In this document: piece by piece, positions 56,356 through 64,000 of the stretch | Layout of the letters: every line of letters starts with the position of its first letter | Numbering within the stretch: position 1 is the stretch's first letter | Assembly: GCA_028564705.1 (NCBI GenBank) | Contig: JAPXFQ010001387.1 | Span: forward strand, 744,001-808,000 | Reading direction: 5' to 3' | Source of the DNA: Apricaphanius iberus | Taxonomy: Eukaryota; Chordata; Actinopteri; Cyprinodontiformes; Aphaniidae | Length of the DNA stretch: 64,000 nucleotides | Notes under the pieces: generated by a model | The model's input: only the letters and a program-made list of their open reading frames with translations | Told to the model about the DNA's origin: nothing | The model's database searches: none | Translations under genes and position numbers: made by a program

Positions 56356-57114
56356 CTACAAGTCCAGTGGCTCAGAAGATGGGGGTTGGGGTGTTATGTC
56401 CATCCTTGAAGGCAAGAAGCCCTCAGAGTCAGCTTTTTCCTCAAGCAGGGGCTCCAACACGGTGTCTGGTTTGCTGGGAACAGTGTCTGCTAGTCCTGCT
56501 CGAACCTGATCCACGTGCCATTTGAAGGTCTGACCATTTCCAATGGTGATGGTGTATGACACTGGACCTGACGAGCTTGTGACGACAGCTGGGATCCAAT
56601 TTGGACCGTAGGAGTAGTTCCTGACAAACACGTTGTCTCCTGGTGCAAAACTTCTCAGTCTGTTCTTGGTGTCATGATTTTCTTTCTGTTTCAGTTGTTT
56701 TTTCTGCACTTTTGTTTTACACTCAGGCATGAGAATGTCCAAAGCTGATCTAAGTCTCCGTGACATCATCAACTCTGCAGGTGATAAGCCTGTTGTTGTA
56801 TGCGGGGTGATGCGATAACTGAACAGAAATCTTGACAGTCTGGTTTGTAGTGTGTCACCTTTTATTTTCTTCAAACCCTCCTTGAATGTTAGGACCGCCC
56901 TCTCTGCGAGACCATTGGAGGAAGGGTGGAAAGGTGCTGACCTCACATGATCAATGCCATTTTGCTTCATGAAAGTCTCAAATTCAGCACTGGTGAAACA
57001 TGTTCCATTATCTGAGACTAACATTTTAGGCAGACTGAACACACTGAACCTCTGTCGCAGTTTCTCAATGGTAGCCTGTGATGTAGCTGATTTCATAGGG
57101 TAAATGTCCAACAC
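56356..57114 (-). pseudogene. Integrase catalytic core and C-terminal part
   Basis: A 252-codon frame. L-V-S-D-N-G-T-C-F-T-S (residues about 32-42) holds the second catalytic Asp, and S-N-G-L-A-E-R-A-V (about 65-73) the Glu of the DDE triad. The C-terminal part has F-A-P-G-D-N-V-F-V-R-N-Y and W-I-P-A-V-V, the small beta-barrel common in gypsy-type integrases. No chromodomain is visible. It is out of frame with the upstream piece by one missing base in what was a Trp codon near 57110. Confidence 0.88.
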
Positions 57115-57737
57115 TTAGAATGAGCATCAACAATGAGCAGGACCATCTCCCCAAGGAAAGGCCCTGCATAGTCAACATGGATCCTGGACCATGGCAACTC
57201 CGGCCACTCCCAGGGGTGTAATGGTGCAGTTGGTGGTGACTTGTGGGGTTTCTGACACTCCTCACATGACTGCACTTCTCTCTCAATGTTCTCATCCATG
57301 CCTGGCCACCATACATATGACCTTACCAAGCCTTTCATTTTTGACATGCCTGTATGAGTTTGGAGCAACAGTTTCAGTATTTTGTCTCTGCCTTTGGTGG
57401 GGATAATTACTCTAGCTCCCCAGAGCACACATCCATCCCTCACACTCAGTTCCACCTTCCGTTGATGATATGGCTTGAAGTGAACATCTGTCTGAGCAGG
57501 CCAGCCTTTTAAGGTGTATTCGTGGACTTGGGACAAGATGACATCCTTAGCTGTCCAGCGATTGATTTGTGGGGTGTCAACCAGTGTGTCATCCAGTACA
57601 TCCATCATTAATACTTGTTCAGTCATTTCCTTCTCAGATGCTGTTCCTGACAGCGGCAATCGGCTGAACGCATCTGTATTGGCATGTTGTTTGCCTGGCT
57701 TGTACACGATGTTGTACTCATAAGCGCTCAGTGTCAC
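57093..57737 (-). pseudogene. RNase H end plus integrase zinc domain and first Asp
   Basis: It begins in the final part of RNase H (Y-N-I-V-Y-K-P-G-K-Q-H-A-N-T-D-A-F-S-R). It continues through the integrase zinc-binding segment (H-T-G-M-S-K-M-K, then C-E-E-C) and R-S-Y-V-W-W-P-G-M-D to H-V-D-Y-A-G-P-F, the first catalytic Asp. The frame is lost just after D-A-H-S-K. The start Met here is internal, since the true N-terminal polyprotein was removed by the deletion near 57770. Confidence 0.88.
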
Positions 57738-57770
57738 CGCCCATCGTTGAACTCTCTTTGTTTTCTGGCT

Positions 57771-57977
57771 TTACGACTGTTTTTTTATTTCTCTCCAGTC
57801 CAGACATATTTCCTCTAGCCAGCCTCGTCCTAGCAAGCTGGGATGGTCTCCTTCGACCACGACAAGTGGCAGATTTCCTTCCTGCTGCTTGTATTTAACT
57901 CTGACAAGCGTGGCACCCAGCACCTTAACAGGTACGACGGCTTTCTTCCCCCAAAACTTCAAAATCCTCGTCGCCAA
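57771..57977 (-). pseudogene. Protease C-terminal remnant fused to leader
   Basis: It reads V-P-V-K-V-L-G-A-T, then G-D-H-P-S-L-L-G-R-G-W-L, the end of a gypsy-type aspartic protease where the L-L-G-R-x-W-L motif is diagnostic. The catalytic D-T-G box is missing. The first codons come from the primer-binding and leader sequence, so the fused frame is a deletion product. It ends in a stop at the second deletion joint. Confidence 0.75.
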
Positions 57978-57982
57978 AAAGA

Positions 57983-58239
57983 TGTTGTATCTTCACCAAA
58001 AGAAAACAGACGAATACCCACACAGCAGGAACATGTTTCAATGGGTCTCCTTTATTAGACCATCAACAGTGGATGCAATGTGCTTCCGGGTTACACCTCT
58101 TCTACACAACCTAGACCTCGGCTAAACTATGAACGCCCTCTGCTGGGCTCTCTGGTACTACAGCGTCAAACAGGGTGACCCACATGCAACAGCAACCAAC
58201 CTGGAGAGGAACAAACAATAACTTTCCCACTATACCACA
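57983..58239 (-). repeat. 5' LTR of the gypsy-type element
   Basis: 257 bp. Apart from the 22 bp absent in its partner, it differs at only about a dozen positions, so the insertion is fairly young. Confidence 0.92.
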
Positions 58240-58297
58240 CTTTAATATTTGTTAATAACACATCTGTGTGCCCGCATTAATTAAACTATTATTTTAG

Positions 58298-58925
58298 AGT
58301 CCATCCATCCATTTTCTAAACCCACTTAGTCCTGTTTAGGGTCGTGGGGGTACTGCAGCCCACCCCAACCACCACAGGGTGAAGACAACTACACCCTTGA
58401 CAGTTCTCCAGTCCATCACACCAACAGACAACCACACACACTCACACCTAAGGGAAAATTTAGATTCACCAATCAACCTATGAACTGTGGGATGTGTGGA
58501 GGACCAAAACTGACATAGTTAAAATAAAAGTAGAAATATGTATCTTTTGTTTTTCCTTTTCCTTATACGTGCATTTTTGCGAAGAAATGTATATAATTTG
58601 TTTTTTTCTTTTCCTTAAACATTCATTTTTGTCAAAAAAATTATTCTCCTTTTCCTTATACATGCATTCCTTGTTTTTACATTACAAGAAAATATATACA
58701 TTTCTTGACGAAAATGCACGTATAAGGAAAAGGAAAAACAAAACATATGTATTTCTGCTTTTATTATTAATTATGTCAGTTTTGGTCCTCCACAGGAAGG
58801 AAGCTGGAGAAAATCCACACCTGCACGGGGAGAGCATGCAAACTCCACTTAAAAAGGACCCAACTCGATTCGAGCCAGGGCCTGTGAGGGGACAATGCTA
58901 ACCACCACACCACTGTGCAGCCCAT
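58298..58925 (-). repeat. Dispersed fish repeat interrupted by a foldback element
   Basis: The left part (58298-58494) has CCATCCATCCATTTTCTAAACCC, GGGTGAAGACAAC and CCAATCAACCTATGAACTGTGGGA. The right part (58795-58925) resumes with GGAAGGAAGCTGGAGAAAATCC, GGGGAGAGCATGCAAACTCC and CTAACCACCACACCACTGTG. It is the best copy of this repeat in the window, on the minus strand relative to the copy at 36330. Confidence 0.85.
58495..58794. mobile_element. 300 bp foldback (palindromic) element
   Basis: Both ends read TGTGGAGGACCAAAACTGAC inward, and the palindrome continues for over 100 bases on each side: GTAGAAATATGT against ACATATGTATTTCTGC, and CCTTATACGTGCATTTT against AAAATGCACGTATAAGG. The whole unit could fold into one long hairpin. 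It has no coding capacity. It sits inside the dispersed repeat. A target duplication is unclear (GGGATG and GGAAGG flank it). Confidence 0.8.
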
Positions 58926-58974
58926 TTTAAAATGCATAATATCAGTATTATTAACAAATATGCATGTAGTTTAC

Positions 58975-59470
58975 CTTAGTGCATTAAAACTCCAAGGCTT
59001 TGAAGCCAGTCTGTCTTCACTTGTATTTTTGTTGCTCTTCTGCGTTCTTGAGCTTGACTCCGCATGGAGAGGTTGACCACTGAGTGAGGTCTCTGAACAA
59101 ATAATAAAATATAAAAGTCCAATGTGGTGACTTGTTTTTCCTGATGCCCTCATGTACAGATTTAAGAAAAATAAATAGTACAACCACCACATGTATTACT
59201 GTATTTCTAAGATCTTTCAAATAACTTTCTGACTTACAACACAATTTTGTGCATGCAAACAGATGTGTAGACAAAACTTTAAACCAGACGATGTTGAGAG
59301 TGCATGTTACTCTCACCGAGCTACATTATGTTACTTATCAAATAGCTTTACAACAGTATGTCAGTTTTATAAGGAGGACCAGCATAACTTACCTTTTATT
59401 TTCACAGCTTCCAAAAGTCCGTTGGCTCCGTCTGGCTCAACAGGCTTGCTTTTGTAGAAGGAGCATGAAA
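58975..59470 (-). CDS. Two candidate minus-strand exons, unidentified gene
   Basis: The upstream exon ends at 59393 with the strong donor AAAAG|GTAAGT and reads P-V-E-P-D-G-A-N-G-L-L-E-A-V-K-I-K in its open frame. The second exon, 58975-59092 (118 nt), follows acceptor TTTGTTCAG and continues the same frame without a stop: S-L-S-G-Q-P-L-H-A-E-S-S-S-R-T-Q-K-S, to P-W-S-F-N-A-L. It ends at a CTAAG|GTAAAC donor that doubles as a stop if unspliced. Phase agrees across the intron. No start codon is in frame within the first exon (an in-frame TGA lies upstream), so more exons would be needed. I do not recognise the protein. Confidence 0.35.
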
Positions 59471-59959
59471 TGACGTATTTTCAAAATAACCACAGCTGTC
59501 ATTGGTCAGTTTTCTGAGTGACAGCCTCAATGACCAGTCATGATCCAAGAACAATAACAATTCTCTAATTGATTATACCCATTTAAACAGCACGATTTAA
59601 TAAAACTGCAAGAATGTATTCTGAATTCAATTATTTTATCTTTGTCTCTCTCTGTCCTATTTCAAATCAGTAGGTTTGAACAGCAGGAATTTGATATGAT
59701 AGCCAATAAATAGTGTTAAAATAAATAGACATTTTTTTAAGCATCCAAAAAATAAATGTTTTAACAGGAAATCATTAAGTGGAATAAAATATAGAGGGCT
59801 GTTTTTAGGTGTTCAAGGATTTGAGCACACCTTTTTTAATTAATTTCATGTTGTAGTGTATCATGTTTCAGTTACTTTTATATTCAGTCTATAACGTCAA
59901 AATACATATAAGAATTAAGCCCAAATACTGGGCAGATCAGCATGCAACTCAGAGACATT
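59471..59959. other. No gene recognised
   Basis: AT-rich sequence, nothing assignable. Confidence 0.4.
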
Positions 59960-60070
59960 CATTCATTTTCCAGACCCACCTAGTCCTTTAGAGGGTTGCA
60001 GGTGTACTGGAGCCTATGCCAGCTACTTCAGAGTGAAAGTAGGGTACACCCAGCCTCAGAGACATATGCA
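59960..60070 (-). repeat. Fragment of the dispersed fish repeat
   Basis: CATTCATTTTCCAGACCCACCTAGTCC, then GCCAGCTACTTCAGAGTGAAAG and GTACACCC match the left part of 58298-58494. Confidence 0.7.
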
Positions 60071-60403
60071 AAATAATAGCGAACACTGAGGAAATGCCAA
60101 TTTATTTCTAACTATTTACACACAAAGCAATTCATAGTGTTTAACAAAGCCATAAAATCAGATTAAAACTTTGAAAAAATATTTAATGAGAAAAAAAGAT
60201 AAGCTCAATGAAAGCAAATAATAATAAAAAAAGAATGATAAGTTATATTAAAGAAGCAGTAAGTAAAGGTGTAATTGGACCTGATTTTAGCAAGCTGTCA
60301 GTTTTACCAGACCTCAGGTATTTGGGTTTGGTCAGATTGTTCCATGTAGGTGACATCTTAAACACCTGCACAAATTCTACATTGTCCGACTGAGCCATTT
60401 TGG

Positions 60404-60503
60404 GTGTCGGTGTGTGAATGGGTGAATGTGGCTTCAATGTAAAGCACTTTGAGTGGTCAGTAAGACTAGAAAAGCGCTATATAAGTTCAGTCCATTTACC
60501 AAA
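60404..60503 (+). mobile_element. SINE 3' end (5'-truncated)
   Basis: GGTGTGTGAATGGGTGAATG, AAAGCACTTTGAGTGGTCAG and AAAAGCGCTATATAAGTTCAG are the last 100 bases of the SINE family at 28981 and 47980, here on the plus strand. The tRNA-like head is missing. Confidence 0.85.
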
Positions 60504-61422
60504 GATAAATCCATCTTTAATCGAATCATGAATCAAAATTGAATCGAGTCAGCATTTTGGCAATGATACTCAGCCCTATGTTAGACATGTCTGAAGCTTG
60601 GCTAGCCTTAACCCTGTGTAGCTATTTTAGATATAATGCAAAATTTTCAATATCATTCATTTCAACTCTGTATAAATGTGGTAGTTGAACATTATTGTTT
60701 GAAGCTGCAAGACAATGGCCTCTTAGACCAAAAACCTGGGTTGCTACTTCTTCATATTTGCTCTGGAGATTGTGTGTCATATATCAAAAGCAGAACTTCC
60801 GATTTTGGTTTGTCTGTTTTTCTCTGTAGTGCTTTTATTAAATAACATAAAATCTGTGCTTGCTCCAAAATCATGTTGGTTATCAATAATTTTCAATTTG
60901 TTTAAAATAACGCAGTAAATTTCAATTTCAATTATTATTTGTAAACACATCTCTAATTTGATTTTTTTAAATGCTTTTTTAAAGAATTCAGTTATACCTT
61001 TTGACTGGATTTTACACAGGCAGGTTACCCATCATCAGCAAGGTACTGCCAAATATGACCTGACTTGTTTCCTCCTCCCATTCCCCCACTTGTAACAACG
61101 CTAACTGCACAGCAAACGTTGAGCACGCGCCACGCGGACCGAACTTGAAGAAACAAATATAATTATTGGGGTGACAAACAAGGTAAGACATTAGTTACCT
61201 ACAGCGTTTATAAGATTAGAAATGTTTGTTCGCTGTGTTTTTGTGTAGCTAGCTAGATAAACGCAGCCTGCCATTTATTTTAGCTAGCTCATTTTTGTCT
61301 AAGTTACACCAAACTAGTAACGTTACAGGCCCTTTTATACTGCAGAAAGAAAGATGCAATTGAGATCCTTCTTCACCTATTAATAGTGACCCCCGGGGTA
61401 AATATAGCACATGAGCAGACCT
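60504..61422. other. No gene; possible noncoding first exon near 61.1 kb
   Basis: A locally GC-rich piece at 61,105-61,190 (CACGCGCCACGCGGACCG) is followed by a good donor ACAAACAAG|GTAAGA near 61,180. This could be a 5' untranslated exon on the plus strand, but nothing downstream confirms it. Confidence 0.25.
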
Positions 61423-61900
61423 GGGGCCTCATTTATAAAGGTCTCTATGCACAAAAGTTGGAAAGCAAATGTGGGTATGCAAAAAGTTAACGAGACGTCT
61501 TTATTTATAATGAAAAGAGAAACTATTCAGAAAAAGACAGAATCAAAAAAAAACTCAACTGCACCAGACATGACTTACATAAACAGATATTACAATAAAT
61601 TTGTGTTCTGATATGTTCATTTTTGTTGCCACTTAACAAGTTATTGATATGACAGAAGGAGAATGACTAAACACATTTTCCATTGTAATTAACCTGCTAT
61701 AATCCTATATAGGGTACATATTATCATTATGTTTCCTAATTTGAGGACCAAAGCTGCTTCTGAATGTTTGCATACTCATTAATCATTAACATGGACCTTC
61801 TTTAGATAAATGGGATATGGGAGGAGACATGTGCATTTATCAGGCACATGTTGGTATTTATAAAGAGCTGCCTGTATAAAAGCATGTGCAGCATTCTGTT
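61423..61900 (+). mobile_element. Possible Harbinger-like non-autonomous fragment
   Basis: GGGGCCTCATTTATAAAG at 61423 is a typical left terminus of fish Harbinger-type elements. TATTTATAAAG-like words recur near 61,855, but a clean inverted right end is not visible. Confidence 0.4.
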
Positions 61901-61939
61901 CTAAATCTGAAAAATTTACTTGCGTATCAGTATCGGTGC

Positions 61940-62045
61940 ATCCCTAGTTCAGGGGGTGCTGTAGCCTATCCCAGCTACTTTAGGGTGAAGGCAGCTAGAC
62001 CCTTGACAGTTTTCCAGTCCTTTGCAGGGCTACACTGTCAAAAAC
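61940..62045 (-). repeat. Fragment of the dispersed fish repeat
   Basis: GGGGGTGCTGTAGCCTATCCCAGC, then TAGGGTGAAGGC and CCCTTGACAG parallel 58340-58410. Confidence 0.7.
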
Positions 62046-62157
62046 GCTAGGGCTCTGCCCTTGATTGCTCATCTCCTGCCCTATGGGGCAAAATTCCTGC
62101 CATTTATCAAGAGAATACAATTACAATTTGGGAGAGGATCCTTCTGTCTTCTCCTAC

Positions 62158-62340
62158 AAAACCTGTAATGCTTGCGCTCAAAACTTCTGCTTTCTTTCAA
62201 ATATTTTCCCTTCTCTCTCAAAACCTGTAATGCATGCGCTCAAAACTTCTCTCTTTCAAATATTTTCTCTTCTCTCTCAAAACCTGTAATGCTTGCGCTC
62301 AAAACTTCTGCTCTTTGTCAGATATTCTCTGTTCTCTCTC
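62158..62340 (+). repeat. ~62 bp minisatellite, three copies
   Basis: AAAACCTGTAATGC(T/A)TGCGC starts at 62158, 62220 and 62279 (periods 62 and 59). More diverged CTCTCTCAAA and GCTTGCAAA units run on to about 62,470. Confidence 0.9.
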
Positions 62341-62479
62341 AAATTCTATGTTTCTTGCTCACAGATTTTCTCCACGCTTGCAAACTCTATCTCTACGTAG
62401 ATCAAAACTCTGCTTATGAACCTCTCTTCTCTGCTTGCAAATTCTGTGTTCTCGCTCGCAGATCGACAAGTGTCGTTGC

Positions 62480-63900
62480 CTAGCAACTGTTCCAGCCAAT
62501 AGAATGAGAGTTCTCCTAATATGGTTGCAGCCTGCTTTAGGGTACGTTTGTTATCTGCTGTGTGTTACCCTGCACCTACAGGTTACGGTGCTGCCCCTGG
62601 ATAAACAGAAAAAAAAAACGGAAAATGTATTTGATACATTCCAAATATTATATATATTTGTTTTTGCATTCGAATTTTTTTCCAGGAGTATAAGGGTATA
62701 ATTAAAAGTTGTAAACTTGTAATATTATAATATTCTTCTGATGTATTAAATATATAATTAAGCTGTAAAAAGAATGTTTAAATGTTTAATAAAGAAAAGG
62801 AAGAGGGAAACAACTTCGGCTTGCTGCTCTCGCAAGTTTTGGGGAATCCCGATATAGTTTGTATTTTAAAAATAAATACTTTTTTGTTGTTGTTATTTCA
62901 ATTGTTTTTTGGATTGTCTCAAGTAAGTAATTTGTGTATATATACTTTTTTTTTTTTTTTTAGTTAATGATTACCCGACTGCTAGTTCCGAAGGTAAAGC
63001 TTTACACCCTAACACTTTAGGACAGAACATGGGTAACATGCGCCGATATAAAACACAGTTTATGTTCATTCGAAAGCTCTAAACAACACTACACTTTCGA
63101 TATAGTTAGATGTAGCTGTAGAGTCCCTAAATTCAAATTGAAGTGTCTAACTACTTTAATATTTAGTTTCGAATTGAAAGGAAGCTTCGTGCAGCAACAT
63201 GTTAGCCATAGCTGTGAACTGGCTGGAAGTTTGAGTGTTCTTGTGAGGTCTCGTTTCTTGCTTAAATATGCCTCGCTGTATAAGTTGGCTCTGTTACACC
63301 CCATCTTCTGGCTGAAGGATAAACAGACTGCTCACACCTGTCAACAAAAATACTCTAAATAGCGATTATTGTACTGTCTGTGAAGTTAGCTCGTTCATCA
63401 GTGTAGATTGCACTACAGACGAGAAAAAAGTGAGCAATAAAATTTCATACGTTTCCAGCTGATGAAATGTGTTAAGGGTAATGGAGAGAGAGTGGATTAT
63501 CCATCCTGAGAGCCAAATTCTCAGTACACACTGCTCACTTCACTTCATTGGAGATATGATCAAGTTTAAATCAAATATATGGTAAATAATTTCTTAGAAG
63601 CTTTTAAATTATTTAAAAAAAGCATCTGTTGCTAGCATAGTTAGCATAACACAATAATAATGGAATTGACAGACATACTTTTATGACCATGAAACTGCTT
63701 TGTATAAAAATAATACACAAATGTAGACTTGTACAAAAAAAACATAAATAGTATTCCATCATTCCCCATGCTTCCTCTTCTGGCACATTAAACCTCTTGA
63801 TTTTTATGTGTATATGTGTTATATATACACTTATATAACACATATACGTGTTAGAGCCATGGTCTCTGATCCCTGAGCACATTTCTCTCTAGAACTAGAA
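62480..63900. other. No gene recognised
   Basis: Short AT-rich frames. One inverted TATATGTGTTATATATAC/GTATATATAACACATATA-like palindrome near 63,808-63,846 could extrude a hairpin. Confidence 0.4.
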
Positions 63901-63904
63901 TCCC

Positions 63905-63906
<2 letters not shown>

Positions 63907-63953
<47 letters not shown>
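63907..63953. repeat. TA microsatellite
   Basis: More than 20 uninterrupted TA units. Confidence 0.98.
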
Positions 63954-63956
<3 letters not shown>

Positions 63957-63957
<1 letters not shown>

Positions 63958-64000
63958 TAGGGATGTCCGATGTTATCGGCCTGAAGTCATTATTGGCTGA
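63957..64000 (+). mobile_element. hAT-like terminus cut by window end
   Basis: TTAGGGATGTCCGATGTTATCGGCC is the left end of a common fish hAT family (pattern AGGGATGTCCGATATTATCGGC). The rest lies beyond the window. Confidence 0.6.

Larger units (their letters stand above)
55835..58239 (-). mobile_element. Ty3/gypsy-type LTR retrotransposon with two internal deletions
   Basis: Two LTRs bracket the element (3' LTR 55835-56069, 5' LTR 57983-58239, minus orientation) and the perfect 5 bp CTTTA flanks it (55830-55834 and 58240-58244). A purine-rich GAGGGGGGGGG precedes the 3' LTR, and TTGGCGACGAGG follows the 5' LTR as the likely primer-binding region. Between them the leader is joined directly to the end of the protease (gag lost), and the protease end to the last part of RNase H (reverse transcriptase lost). 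Integrase follows. About 2.4 kb remain of an expected 5 kb or so. It cannot replicate alone. Confidence 0.93.

Noticed and set aside
60208..60393. 61-codon frame starting M-K-A-N-N-N-K-K-R-M
   Set aside because: Short, next to a SINE tail, no splice signals or domain. Coding chance alone explains it.
62158..62340. Regularly spaced direct repeats, considered as a CRISPR array
   Set aside because: Repeats of ~60 bp directly adjoin with no unique spacers, and the setting is a vertebrate genome. It is a minisatellite.
62065..62483. Overlapping frames with a repeating peptide
   Set aside because: They simply translate the 62 bp minisatellite in several frames.

Overview
The window is vertebrate nuclear DNA, almost certainly from a teleost fish. 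It is AT-rich, has no operon-like gene packing, and is densely seeded with element classes typical of fish genomes: L2/Rex-type and L1-type LINEs, tRNA-derived SINEs, Tc1/mariner, hAT and pogo DNA transposons, Ty3/gypsy-type LTR elements and a Penelope-like element. I recognise no complete host protein-coding gene. Nearly every readable open frame is transposon debris or a chance frame in GC-rich repeat. A few minus-strand stretches near 44.0-47.5 kb and 59.0-59.5 kb look like small coding exons with usable splice sites, but I cannot name a gene from them.

Layout. 0-10 kb: a small hAT element, degraded L2-type LINE pieces, and a LINE 3' end carrying an antisense 28S rRNA fragment. 10.5-12.2 kb: a complete but dead Tc1-like transposon with ~215 bp inverted repeats. 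12.8-14.4 kb: a short LTR element with two LTRs. 16.9-18.7 kb: an L2 tail, a solo LTR and a Tc1-like end. 19.1-22.1 kb: a Penelope-like element whose reverse-transcriptase segment is tandemly repeated with a 655 bp period and which then meets a second fragment head to head. 22.4-24.6 kb: a mosaic of LINE pieces. 26.8-29.9 kb: a nearly complete hAT transposon with a BED-finger transposase, one intron, an 8 bp target-site duplication and a SINE inserted in its gene. 30-36.3 kb: LINE and mariner fragments. 36.6-41.35 kb: a non-autonomous hAT element split by a LINE insertion. 42.0-42.5 kb: an 85 bp tandem repeat. 44-48 kb: candidate exons and a second non-autonomous hAT element. 48.4-55.3 kb: a large inverted-repeat structure containing a pogo-like remnant and a 4.3 kb L1-type LINE with a 16 bp target-site duplication. 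55.8-58.2 kb: a Ty3/gypsy-type element with paired LTRs and deletions in gag-pol. 58.3-64 kb: dispersed repeats, a foldback element, minisatellites and a TA microsatellite.

The parts do not form a pathway. The window is a record of nested insertions. Target-site duplications date several of them relative to one another: the SINE is younger than the hAT gene, the 37-40 kb LINE is younger than its hAT host, that hAT is younger than the dispersed repeat around it, and the 50-54 kb LINE is younger than the repeat it splits. Three copies of one L1-type LINE share a remarkable ~3 kb GC-rich 3' untranslated region, which explains nearly all the long open frames at 22.9-24.6, 37.2-39.7 and 50.8-53.8 kb.
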